Source: an uncultured Oscillibacter sp.
GTDB lineage: Bacteria > Bacillota > Clostridia > Oscillospirales > Oscillospiraceae
Direction: 5' to 3'
Assembly (NCBI GenBank): GCA_946183715.1
Contig: CAMHDB010000067.1
Coordinates: 1-9,037, forward strand
Length of the DNA stretch: 9,037 nt
Below, in pieces: positions 1 to 6,380 of this stretch. The position numbers were made by a program, and so were the translations under genes. Within the stretch, counting starts at the first letter, position 1. The number at the start of each line of letters is the position of its first letter. The notes below the pieces were generated by a model. That model did no database searches. It saw only the letters and a program-made list of their open reading frames with translations, and was not told the DNA's origin.

Positions 1-218
1 TTGGTTGGATTTTCTTAAGTTGTTGACAGTGGTTTCTTTTAACTGTTAAAAGCCTCCTTACTACTGATTGCGACATGGAATAGCCCATCCAGAAGAATCG
101 CTTCCTAGGGCGTTCTGAAATCCACAGGTCATCATACCAGATTATTGCGCGAAATACAAGCGGTATTGTCGCCCTCCATCACTGTGCGCGCATAGAATGG
201 GCGGGAAGGAGTGAGCGC
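1..218. other. Non-coding upstream region of the amidase gene
   Basis: No convincing gene is visible here. The first 60 bases are AT-rich. They contain a perfect -35 hexamer, TTGACA at 23-28, followed by an 8-bp inverted repeat with a 1-nt centre at 36-52 (CTTTTAAC / GTTAAAAG). The repeat covers the place where a -10 would fall, but the best -10 match there (TTAAAA, 46-51) is poor. A second possible -10, TAGAAT at 193-198, has no -35 at proper spacing. The promoter of the downstream gene is therefore unresolved. One frame is open from base 2 to a TAA at 47-49 and could be the tail of an upstream gene, but 15 codons cannot support that. Confidence 0.5.
36..52. repeat. Perfect 17-bp palindrome near a TTGACA box
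   Basis: CTTTTAAC at 36-43 and GTTAAAAG at 45-52 are exact reverse complements around a single T. The site begins 7 nt downstream of TTGACA (23-28). If that hexamer is a functional -35, the palindrome sits between -35 and -10 and over the -10, the usual place for a repressor operator. It is too AT-rich and lacks the GC stem expected of an intrinsic terminator. Its function is inferred. Confidence 0.4.
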
Positions 219-704
219 ATGAAACAAGGAATCTATCGGCGCGGGGCGGCGGTGGCCTACGCGCACAAGTGGGCGTTCGGGCGGAATCCGGCCTACTACG
301 ACTTCGAGGAAATCGGCGGGGACTGTACGAATTTCGCCTCGCAGTGTATCCGGGCGGGCGGGGGCGTGATGAACTTTACGCCGACGTTCGGCTGGTACTA
401 CGTCAGCGCGGCGCGGCGCGCCCCGGCGTGGACGGGCGTCGAATACCTGTGGAATTTCCTGACACGCGACAAACAGAGCATAGGCCCGGTGGGGCGTCCG
501 TGCGGGGTGGCGGAACTGGAGCCCGGCGACATCGTGCAACTGTCCTTCGACGGCGTGACTTACGGACACTGTCCGGTGGTCGTGGCGGCGGCGCCGGAAA
601 TTCTCCTCGCCGCCCACACGCAGGACGCCGACAACCGTCCGTTATCCAGCTACGACTACCGCAAACTCCGCTGTCTGCATATCACGGGCGTCGTGCTGCC
701 GTAA
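219..704 (+). CDS. Putative cysteine amidase (Amidase_6-like domain protein)
   Basis: This 161-residue protein matches in length and motifs the single-domain Amidase_6 group, a papain/NlpC-like cysteine hydrolase fold common in Firmicutes. The signature GGDCTNFASQC places the likely nucleophile at Cys36. It is followed by the GWYY motif (residues 58-61), the W-T-G-V segment (71-74) and a C-terminal His117 in TYGHCPV, the probable catalytic base. A second conserved-looking block is AAHTQDADNRPL (His133, Asn139). Family members are presumed to cleave amide or peptide bonds; no substrate can be read from the sequence. There is no signal peptide or membrane segment, so it is predicted to be cytoplasmic. 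The ATG is preceded by GGGAAGGAG (203-211) at 7-nt spacing, which fixes the start. It converges with the lipoprotein gene downstream and shares a terminator with it. Family assignment is fairly secure; activity is inferred. Confidence 0.85.
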   Translation: MKQGIYRRGAAVAYAHKWAFGRNPAYYDFEEIGGDCTNFASQCIRAGGGVMNFTPTFGWYYVSAARRAPAWTGVEYLWNFLTRDKQSIGPVGRPCGVAELEPGDIVQLSFDGVTYGHCPVVVAAAPEILLAAHTQDADNRPLSSYDYRKLRCLHITGVVLP

Positions 705-732
705 AAAAGCCCTCCCCGCTGTCGGGGAGGGC
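703..732 (-). terminator. Intrinsic terminator between convergent genes
   Basis: A perfect 10-bp GC-rich stem (709-718 with 723-732) closes a CTGT tetraloop. On the minus strand the stem is followed directly by six T residues (complement of 703-708), making a textbook rho-independent terminator for the lipoprotein gene that ends at 740. On the plus strand the hairpin starts 4 nt after the amidase stop codon but has no downstream T-run, so it would act there as an RNA 3'-end stabiliser or a weaker terminator. Confidence 0.85.
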
Positions 733-739
733 GAAACGC

Positions 740-2305
740 TTACGCTTTCTTCTGCGCGTTCATCCACGCGAAAAGATTGTCATACGTCCCGTTGGCGTCG
801 GCAGCCTGTTCGGAGCCGCCGCCGTTGTTGTCGGGGTCAAAGCCCATGCGTTCATCTTCCGGGCCGTTGAGAATGGCGTCGCGGTTCTGCACGCCCGTGA
901 CTTCGTTGTTGAACGTCCGCACCCACGCGAAATGCGCCATATATTCGGCGGAGGGGTCGTCGGTTCCGGGGATGGTGTCGAACATGGAGTACCACGCGTT
1001 TTCGGCCCCGGCCTGCAAGAGCGCCCTGTAGGTCGGCATGGAGAACAGCATAGGATTCACAACCGGGTCCTGACGGGCCTGTACAAACCAGATGGGAATG
1101 TCCTTGATGGCCTGAATCTTTTCGTCGGTCATCCAGCGGTCGGCGGTGAGCACGTAGCCGTTGTTCTCGTCGCGGGCGTATTCGCCGTCGGCGTCCTTCT
1201 CGAACACGGCCCACGCGTAGGCCTCGCAATTCGGGTACGCCGCCGCCCAGTAGTCGGGGTAAGTGACCAGCATATTCATCGTCATATAGCCGCCGTTGGA
1301 GCACCCGCCCAGATAGATACGGTTCGGGTCAACGTCGTGGTGGTCCTGCACGAAATACTCGATGGTGTCCATCAGGATTTCGGTGTAGCGCGACATGAGG
1401 TCGCCGCCGCTGTTGGAGCCGTCGCCGCCGTCCATCCAGTACGTCTCGCACTGCACGGCCAGCACGTAGGCCCCGTCGGCGCCGCCGGGCGTCGTGAACT
1501 GCGACTGAATCTCCTCGCGGTTGAGCGCCACGACTTCGTTGCCAATCAGCTCGATATCGACATCGGTGCCGCCCTCGCCCTGCCCGTGGAGCCAGATAAT
1601 CAGCGGGTTTTGCACGCCGTCATTCAAGAGCGCCTCGGGGGCATTGGCGGCGTAACGGAGGGTGTAGTCCTCCATTTCCTTCGTCATGCGGTTGAGGTAC
1701 TCGCCGGAGTATTCGCCCCGGTCGCTGAAGGCCTCGGTTTCGGGGCAAATCCGGGCGTTGATTAGGTCGTCGTCGACGACGTAGGTCACGCCGTCCGCCG
1801 TCACAGACGCCACTACCGGGTAGTTCTCCGACCACTGGTTCATGAAAATCGCGGTGTTGTAGGTGAACGGGGAGCCGCTCGTCTGATAGGTGGTGTCCAT
1901 CTCAATCGTGACGTAGGCCGACGGCTCGCCGGTGTACTCGCCCGCGCTGTCGGAAAAGCCGACTTCCGTGATGTCGCGCTTGACGCCCGCCGTATAGGCC
2001 AGCGCGTCGTCCTTCGACACGCTCCCCGGCACCGTCGGCAACTGCAAAATCAGCTTGGGTACGCCCGGGCCCCACTCGTAGCCCTGTACGTAAATCCACG
2101 CCGCCTCGACGGGGGTGCCCTCCGGGACTGTGATTTCCTCCGCCTCGGCGGGCTGATTGGCGGTTTCGGCCTCAATCATGGCCTCCGTGGACGCGTTCGG
2201 CTCCTGCCGGGGTTCGGGTTCGGATTCGGCAGTGCCGCCGCAGGCCGCCAGTGCCAACAGTAACAGGGCCGACAGCGCCAGCGCAATCCATTTCCGCGTT
2301 TTCAA
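740..2305 (-). CDS. Secreted lipoprotein esterase/predicted peptidase, alpha/beta-hydrolase fold
   Basis: This is a 521-residue surface lipoprotein. From the TTG start chosen here, a basic n-region (KTRK) and a hydrophobic core lead to a lipobox ending in LAAC, with lipidated Cys22. An acidic Glu/Pro/Ala linker (about 26-58) follows. Next comes a beta-rich N-terminal domain (about 60-220), which resembles the Ig-like domain of EstA-type esterases, then an alpha/beta-hydrolase domain. The triad can be read as Ser336 in GGCSNGGYMT, Asp413 in QARQDPVVNP and His458 in AHFAW; the oxyanion HG is at 240-241. The closest known group is the PHB-depolymerase/EstA-like predicted peptidases (COG4099 type). 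The upstream in-frame TTG at 2338 was rejected because AAAGGAG (2315-2321) sits 9 nt before 2305 and the 2305 start gives a canonical signal peptide. It is monocistronic and divergent from the ATP-grasp operon. The ester or peptide substrate is unknown. Confidence 0.85.
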   Translation of the reverse strand: MKTRKWIALALSALLLLALAACGGTAESEPEPRQEPNASTEAMIEAETANQPAEAEEITVPEGTPVEAAWIYVQGYEWGPGVPKLILQLPTVPGSVSKDDALAYTAGVKRDITEVGFSDSAGEYTGEPSAYVTIEMDTTYQTSGSPFTYNTAIFMNQWSENYPVVASVTADGVTYVVDDDLINARICPETEAFSDRGEYSGEYLNRMTKEMEDYTLRYAANAPEALLNDGVQNPLIIWLHGQGEGGTDVDIELIGNEVVALNREEIQSQFTTPGGADGAYVLAVQCETYWMDGGDGSNSGGDLMSRYTEILMDTIEYFVQDHHDVDPNRIYLGGCSNGGYMTMNMLVTYPDYWAAAYPNCEAYAWAVFEKDADGEYARDENNGYVLTADRWMTDEKIQAIKDIPIWFVQARQDPVVNPMLFSMPTYRALLQAGAENAWYSMFDTIPGTDDPSAEYMAHFAWVRTFNNEVTGVQNRDAILNGPEDERMGFDPDNNGGGSEQAADANGTYDNLFAWMNAQKKA

Positions 2306-2314
2306 ATCGAACAA

Positions 2315-2321
2315 CTCCTTT
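2315..2321 (-). promoter_or_regulatory. Ribosome binding site that fixes the lipoprotein TTG start
   Basis: Read on the minus strand, this is AAAGGAG, ending 9 nt before the TTG at 2305-2303. It lies inside the longer reading frame that would begin with TTG at 2338, which has no comparable site upstream. This supports a leader that begins with a lysine/arginine-rich signal peptide rather than the longer N-terminus. Confidence 0.75.
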
Positions 2322-2377
2322 CCGTGTGACCGCTCCAAAGTCTCCGGGACTTGATGGTTTCATCTTATTTCAACTCA

Positions 2378-2422
2378 CATAATAATTAGGAATCTGAATC
2401 ACTTTGGAAAACAATTATTATG
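2378..2422. repeat. 10-bp inverted repeat in the lipoprotein leader
   Basis: CATAATAATT (2378-2387) and its exact reverse complement AATTATTATG (2413-2422) are separated by 25 nt. If transcription of the lipoprotein gene starts near 2476, both arms are in its 5' leader, where they could pair into an AU-rich stem upstream of the ribosome binding site. Alternatively they are paired protein-binding sites on DNA. No T-tract follows, so a terminator is unlikely. Confidence 0.35.
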
Positions 2423-2430
2423 ACAAAGCC

Positions 2431-2449
2431 AAGAAGCGAGACGCTTCTT
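2431..2449. repeat. Perfect 8-bp hairpin in the divergent intergenic region
   Basis: AAGAAGCG (2431-2438) and CGCTTCTT (2442-2449) form a perfect stem with a 3-nt loop. It lies within the predicted untranslated leader of the lipoprotein gene. Neither strand has a real T-tract directly after it, so it is not a convincing terminator. It may be an RNA structural element or a DNA operator. Confidence 0.4.
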
Positions 2450-2476
2450 TCATCCAAGTTTTCACCCCATTTCTCC

Positions 2477-2498
2477 AAAAAGTATTATAATACTTTTT
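2477..2498. repeat. Perfect 22-bp AT-rich palindrome over a -10 box
   Basis: The half-sites are AAAAAGTATTA (2477-2487) and TAATACTTTTT (2488-2498), exact reverse complements with no spacer. Because of the symmetry, a consensus TATAAT is present on both strands (minus strand 2489-2484, plus strand 2486-2491). A dimeric regulator bound here would block the -10 of the lipoprotein promoter. A dual function as operator plus promoter is inferred from position and symmetry. Confidence 0.5.
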
Positions 2499-2511
2499 TC
2501 AGAATAATCAA
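2484..2511 (-). promoter_or_regulatory. Predicted sigma-A-type promoter of the lipoprotein gene
   Basis: On the minus strand, TTGATT (2511-2506) lies 16 nt upstream of a perfect TATAAT (2489-2484). Transcription would start near 2476 and give a leader of about 170 nt before the TTG at 2305. The -35 matches consensus at four of six positions. No better pair was found closer to the gene; for example, a TATTAT further down has no -35. Confidence 0.5.
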
Positions 2512-2620
2512 GTTACATTCGCAATAATTTCTTGGATTGCTGTAACATCCCGCAAGAACGCTGTCAAGAAGCGATTGGAAAATGTGTGGAAAAGAAATCG
2601 CTGACGGGGCGCGGGGCGGC

Positions 2621-2649
2621 TTGTAATCCGCCGCGGGATTTGCTATACT
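2621..2649 (+). promoter_or_regulatory. Extended -10 promoter of the ATP-grasp operon
   Basis: TTGTAA (2621-2626) and TATACT (2644-2649) are separated by exactly 17 nt. TGC immediately precedes the -10, giving the extended -10 motif TGnTATACT. Transcription should start around 2656, leaving a very short 5' leader of about 16 nt before the ATG at 2672. It is predicted to drive the four-gene operon ending at 6989. Confidence 0.7.
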
Positions 2650-2671
2650 GTGCGGGAAAGGCGGTGGCAGT

Positions 2672-3784
2672 ATGCAGACGGTTCTCATCACGGACGCGAA
2701 ATATCGGGCGTCGCTCGCGGCGGTGCGCGTACTCGGGCGCGCCGGATACCGCGTCGTGGCGGCGCAGACCCGCGCCGACTGTCCGTGGACGCCGCCGGCG
2801 TTCGCCTCGCGCTACGTCGCCGAACGCCACTGGCTGCCCGGTTCCGCCTCCGACCCGAACTATTCCGAATACCTCCTCGCCCTCCTCGAACGCTACGACG
2901 CGCCGATACTGTTCTGCACCGGGGCCGCGACATTGAATGTGGTCTCGTGGCAACGGGAACGCTTCCGCACACTCTCGCGCTTCCTGATAGCCTCCCCCGG
3001 CTCCCTCGACGCCCTCAACGATAAGGAGGCCGTACACCGCCGCTGTCTGGAACTCAAAATCCCGGTGCCGTTCGAGTACCAAGGCAAGCCCGACGCCTAC
3101 CCGGTCGTCGTAAAGCCCCACTGCGGGGAGAAGTTCGGCCTCAAGGCCCAAGAGCGCTACCGAATCGCCCGCGACGAAAAGGAATGGCGGGCCGCCGTCG
3201 CGGCCATGGGCGCCTACGACGCCGCGCCGCTCGTGCAGGAGTACGTACAGGGAGAGGCCGCCGGGGCAAGTCTGCTGATGGGCCGCGACGGCGCGCTGTT
3301 GGGCGCGCTCTGTCACCGCCGCGTCCGGGAGTACCCGATTTCCGGCGGGCCCTCGTCGTGCTGTGACAGTATCTACAACGACCACCTCGTCGAACAGGCC
3401 CACAAATTGTTGAAGTCGTTCGGCTTTCAGGGCCTCGCCATGGTGGAATTTAAGGGCGGGCGCGTGCTGGAGGTCAACCCGCGAATCTGGGGAAGTTTCC
3501 CGCTGACGGAAAAGGCGCGCAGTCCGCTGGCGCTCCGCTACGTACAGGCCGCCGCCGGCGTCCCCGCGCCCTACGCCCCCCGCGACTACCGGGAAGGCGT
3601 CCGGATGCGCTTCCTGCTCAACGACACCGCCGCCATGTTTAGCTTACTCCGGCACGGGCGTTTCCGCGCATTTTTCGCGGCGCTCCCCGACTGCCTGTTC
3701 GCGCAAGAGGCGTTGTCGAGCTGGCGCGACCCCGCGCCGATGTTCCGATATCTGGGTAACACGCTCCTGACCCGCCGGGACTAG
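2672..3784 (+). CDS. ATP-grasp family carboxylate-amine (or -thiol) ligase
   Basis: This 370-residue protein has the ATP-grasp layout. The N-terminal pre-ATP-grasp Rossmann-like domain (1-110) opens with VLITDAKYRASLAAVRVLG. The nucleotide-binding lysines are Lys118 (LNDKEA) and Lys148 (YPVVVKPHCG), and the adenine-binding hinge is VQEYVQGE (188-195). The metal-binding end reads MVEF...LEVNPRIWGS, with Glu259, Glu267 and Asn269. Such enzymes form an acyl phosphate and join it to an amine or thiol. The acceptor and donor here are unknown. The sequence is closest in feel to stand-alone predicted carboligases (COG3919 type), which often occur in envelope-polysaccharide loci. No signal peptide, so cytoplasmic. 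It is the first gene of the operon. The ribosome site (AAAGG, 2658-2662) is modest. The C-terminal 70 residues are unassigned. Confidence 0.85.
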   Translation: MQTVLITDAKYRASLAAVRVLGRAGYRVVAAQTRADCPWTPPAFASRYVAERHWLPGSASDPNYSEYLLALLERYDAPILFCTGAATLNVVSWQRERFRTLSRFLIASPGSLDALNDKEAVHRRCLELKIPVPFEYQGKPDAYPVVVKPHCGEKFGLKAQERYRIARDEKEWRAAVAAMGAYDAAPLVQEYVQGEAAGASLLMGRDGALLGALCHRRVREYPISGGPSSCCDSIYNDHLVEQAHKLLKSFGFQGLAMVEFKGGRVLEVNPRIWGSFPLTEKARSPLALRYVQAAAGVPAPYAPRDYREGVRMRFLLNDTAAMFSLLRHGRFRAFFAALPDCLFAQEALSSWRDPAPMFRYLGNTLLTRRD

Positions 3785-3827
3785 TCCCCGCGCGGAAGGA
3801 CACTCCCGGGAATGAGAGGAAATCGCT

Positions 3828-4556
3828 ATGGAAATCCGTCTGGACATGCACATACACTCGTACCACTCCCCGGACGGCGTCATGCCGCTGTCGCAAATCG
3901 CGGCGCGCGCCCGGGAGGCCGGACTGCACGGCGTCGCGGTCTGCGACCACAATCACACGTTGCCGGAGGACGAGTACCGCGCCGGCCTGCCCGGACTGCT
4001 GTTAATTCCGGGCGTGGAGGTGTCGACGGACGCCGGACACCTGCTGGGATGGTTCGTCACGGAGCCCGTCAGCGCGCGGACACTCCCCGGGGCCGTCGCC
4101 GAAATACACGCGCAGGGCGGTATCGCCGTACTCGCGCACCCGTTCGAGCATACGAAAAGACAAGACCGCGCCGAATACGCGGCGGAGTACGTCGACGGTA
4201 TCGAGGTCTGGAACAGCCGCGCCGAGCGTAAGAACCGGAAAGCCAACGCAATGGCGGCGGAGTTCGCGGCGGCGCACGGCCTGCGCGGGTTCGCCGGGAG
4301 CGACGCCCATACCCCCCGCGAAATCGGCAACGGCGTCACGATTGTACAGGCCGACGCCCTGACACCCGGTGCCGTCAAGGCGGCCTTACTCGCCGGGGCC
4401 CGGACGGAGGGCCGGAGGAGTAAAGCCGTATGGACTGCCGCCAGCCAGTACGCGCGGCGGAGAAAGTCGGGCGCGGGGCCGCTTTCCTATTGCAAATGGG
4501 CCGCGTTTGCCGTAAAATGTGTGTTTGACGATTTCATTGGAGGAGTGAGCAAATAA
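3828..4556 (+). CDS. PHP-domain metal-dependent phosphoesterase
   Basis: This 242-residue protein is a stand-alone PHP domain of the YciV/TrpH-like class, hydrolases that use two or three bound metal ions. All expected metal ligands are visible: DMHIHS (Asp6, His8, His10), Asp16, CDHNH (Asp40, His41, His43), Glu64 in GVEVS, HPFEH (His104, His108), Glu126 and GSDAH (Asp159, His161). The fold ends near residue 190, and a basic tail (EGRRSK, ARRRKS) and a short hydrophobic segment complete the protein. Known relatives cleave small phosphoesters or short oligonucleotides; this substrate is unknown. The start follows GAGAGGA (3814-3820). It lies 43 nt after the ATP-grasp gene, and its TAA stop abuts the ATG of the next gene in the same frame. 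Predicted cytoplasmic. Catalytic competence looks intact. Confidence 0.88.
   Translation: MEIRLDMHIHSYHSPDGVMPLSQIAARAREAGLHGVAVCDHNHTLPEDEYRAGLPGLLLIPGVEVSTDAGHLLGWFVTEPVSARTLPGAVAEIHAQGGIAVLAHPFEHTKRQDRAEYAAEYVDGIEVWNSRAERKNRKANAMAAEFAAAHGLRGFAGSDAHTPREIGNGVTIVQADALTPGAVKAALLAGARTEGRRSKAVWTAASQYARRRKSGAGPLSYCKWAAFAVKCVFDDFIGGVSK
4539..4545 (+). promoter_or_regulatory. Ribosome binding site inside the 3' end of the PHP gene
   Basis: GGAGGAG ends 11 nt before the ATG at 4557 and is embedded in the last codons of the PHP gene (encoding GGVSK). Ribosomes ending at the TAA (4554-4556) would be positioned over this site, so translation of the deacetylase gene is probably coupled to that of the PHP gene. 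Confidence 0.65.
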
Positions 4557-6368
4557 ATGTCCCTGATAGTCAAGGCGGGGAAAGCGGGGAAACAAATCCT
4601 GAAGTCCGCGCACCTTCTCCCGGAGGAAGTCCCGCACATCGGCTACGCGCGGCGTATCGAACGCGTCAGAACCCCGGAGCGTATCTGCGCGATGACCTTC
4701 GACGACGGCCCCATGAACCTCCCCGCCGCCCCCGACCAGTTCCACGGGCGCGCCCTGACCGACCTCATCCTCGACGCCCTCGCCGAGTTCGACGCTAAGG
4801 GCACCTTCGACGTTATCGGCGATACCGGCATGAACTACCCCGACAAGGCGGGCCGGGAAGGTTCGGCGGCGTGGGGCGGTATCCGCTTCGACCACTACCC
4901 CGACATCCATCAGGACGAGTTCGGCGGCGCCGTACACAATGACCGTATCATCCGGCGCATGCTCGCCGAGGGCCACCAGATTACCAACCACGGCTACCGC
5001 CACATCCTGTTCGGCAAGAAGCCCTTCGTCTACGCGCGGCGCGTACACTACGGGTCCGTACACAGCGCCGTCGGCGACCTGCGCCGCCTCGACATTTGGA
5101 TGAAGGAGCGCTACCAGTACGAAATTACCATGGGCCGCCCGCCGCACTACGTCGACGGCCTCAGCGGCGGCTTTACGAGCTACGACGTGTACGACCGCAT
5201 GGGGTACCAGTATTTGGCGGCGTCGTTCGACGGCGCCGGGTGGCTCCCTTCCACTAAGAAGGGACAGGAGGCCTTAGAGGCCGAAATCGTCGCCATGACG
5301 GAACCCATGCGCGCCGCCCTCGAACAGAACCCCGACTTTTTCTGCGGACAGATTATCTTCCAGAAGGACGGCTACAATATGGCCCGCCGTACTCCCGTCG
5401 CGTGGGGCCTGCCGTTGCAATTGGAAATCCTGCACCGGTACGGATACCAAGTCGTGACCGTCGCCGAACTCATGGAGGAATGCCCGTTCGCGGATGTCGG
5501 GCGCGACAACCCGCTGTTTGAAAAAATGGCCCGTCTGGCCAAGCGGCGCGGCGTCGTGTACTCCGACAACCGCCTCCGCCTCGAAAATCACATGACCATG
5601 GGCGAACTCGCGATGCTGCTGGCCCCGAAAGACGAGGCTATGGACTTGCGCTGGGCGCGTATGCGCCGCGACAAGCGCCGCGTACACCCCTATTACGGCG
5701 CGGTGGCGTGGTGCAAGCGGGAGCGTATCCTGCCGCGCGACACCGAGCCGGACACGCCCGTGACGGAGTTGCCGTCGGGGATATTCGACGAGACGAAAAC
5801 ATTTACGCGCCGGGCGGTGTACGAGGCGTTCCGGGAGGATTGGATTAGCCAAGGGGAGTTTCAGGAGGCGGAGATACAGCGCATAGAAGAGCAATTACAC
5901 GGCTGGACGCCGCCGTTGCCGAAAGCCCCGGAGAAGCCGGAAGAAGTAACCGAAACCCCGGAGGCAACGGAAGAAGTCCCGGAGACGCCGGAGGAAGCCC
6001 CGGAAGTACCGGAAGAAGTCCCGGAAACGCCGGAGGAAATCCCGGGTGCCCCGGAAGCAGTTTCGGAGGTACCGGAAGAAGTCCCGGAACCGGAAACTGT
6101 GCTGGAAATTGCCGCAGAGCCCGAGCACGTCCCGGAAATCGCCGTGGAACCGGAGCCTGTCGCGGAACCCGCGCCGGAGACCCCCGAGGAGGTGTACGTA
6201 CACGCACTCGCCGAGGTCTACACCGAGGACTCCGAGACCGTACACAAAATCCGCAACCTCCCCCACTTGGACGGCATCCCCCATGTCGACGGCATTCCGC
6301 AAGTAGAGCCGTCCCCGGAGGGCCTCGACGACTTATTCCCGCCTGCGGACGAGACAAAATCAACCTAG
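4557..6368 (+). CDS. NodB-like polysaccharide deacetylase family protein with SLH-like repeats and Pro/Glu tail
   Basis: 603 residues in three parts. Residues 40-310 form a NodB-homology (carbohydrate esterase 4) domain: MTFDDGP (Asp49, Asp50), the metal-binding H-x3-H in NHGYRH (His145, His149), RPPHY (Arg194) and DGAGW (Asp225). The motif-5 histidine, normally in an I-x-L-H context, is absent; the equivalent stretch reads GQIIFQKDG (264-272). Residues 310-427 look like two divergent S-layer-homology repeats, for example MTMGELAMLLA and YYGAVAWCKRERIL...FDETKTFTRRAVYEAF. Residues 455-545 are a Pro/Glu-rich low-complexity spacer, and the C-terminus has short HLDGIP/HVDGIP repeats. The N-terminus has no hydrophobic signal segment, and the PHP stop codon lies directly upstream in frame, so no extension is possible. 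Classic members deacetylate chitin-like or peptidoglycan sugars; with the altered motif and no export signal the reaction here is uncertain. Confidence 0.82.
   Translation: MSLIVKAGKAGKQILKSAHLLPEEVPHIGYARRIERVRTPERICAMTFDDGPMNLPAAPDQFHGRALTDLILDALAEFDAKGTFDVIGDTGMNYPDKAGREGSAAWGGIRFDHYPDIHQDEFGGAVHNDRIIRRMLAEGHQITNHGYRHILFGKKPFVYARRVHYGSVHSAVGDLRRLDIWMKERYQYEITMGRPPHYVDGLSGGFTSYDVYDRMGYQYLAASFDGAGWLPSTKKGQEALEAEIVAMTEPMRAALEQNPDFFCGQIIFQKDGYNMARRTPVAWGLPLQLEILHRYGYQVVTVAELMEECPFADVGRDNPLFEKMARLAKRRGVVYSDNRLRLENHMTMGELAMLLAPKDEAMDLRWARMRRDKRRVHPYYGAVAWCKRERILPRDTEPDTPVTELPSGIFDETKTFTRRAVYEAFREDWISQGEFQEAEIQRIEEQLHGWTPPLPKAPEKPEEVTETPEATEEVPETPEEAPEVPEEVPETPEEIPGAPEAVSEVPEEVPEPETVLEIAAEPEHVPEIAVEPEPVAEPAPETPEEVYVHALAEVYTEDSETVHKIRNLPHLDGIPHVDGIPQVEPSPEGLDDLFPPADETKST
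5919..6191 (+). repeat. Pro/Glu-rich low-complexity coding repeat
   Basis: This tract encodes residues 455-545 of the deacetylase-family protein, dominated by E-V-P-E and T-P-E-E units. The nine-residue block EEVPETPEE occurs twice 14 residues apart (472-480 and 486-494), suggesting a 42-bp degenerate unit. Such tracts are typically extended spacers and vary in length by slippage or recombination. Confidence 0.75.
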
Positions 6369-6380
6369 GAAGGAATCGCA

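Larger units (their letters stand above)
2306..2671. other. AT-rich divergent intergenic region
   Basis: This 366-nt gap separates the divergent lipoprotein gene and ATP-grasp operon. Positions 2339-2560 are strongly AT-rich against the GC-rich genes. They hold the 10-bp inverted repeat, the 8-bp hairpin and the 22-bp palindrome with the minus-strand promoter. The last 70 bases are GC-rich again and contain the plus-strand promoter. A possible 11-codon minus-strand leader ORF at 2453-2418 has only a weak upstream G-rich stretch and is not called as a gene. Confidence 0.6.

Noticed and set aside
2..49. C-terminal end of an upstream gene at the left edge
   Set aside because: Only 15 codons are open and the base composition is AT-rich, unlike the genes here; nothing supports it.
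269..1765. Long plus-strand reading frame (498 codons) opposite the lipoprotein gene
   Set aside because: It mirrors the codon structure of the minus-strand gene, has biased Arg/Val/His composition with no domain, and overlaps the amidase gene. The minus-strand protein has a lipobox and a full catalytic triad.
2306..2338. Longer N-terminus of the lipoprotein from TTG at 2338
   Set aside because: The extension puts charged residues ahead of the signal peptide and lacks a ribosome site, whereas AAAGGAG is spaced correctly for the TTG at 2305.
2418..2453. 11-codon leader ORF on the minus strand
   Set aside because: The upstream G-rich stretch is a poor ribosome site and there is no run of regulatory codons. 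It is kept only as a low-interest part of the leader finding.
2477..2500. Palindrome with T-run as an intrinsic terminator
   Set aside because: The stem is almost entirely A/T, no gene ends nearby on either strand, and the consensus -10 makes promoter use more likely.
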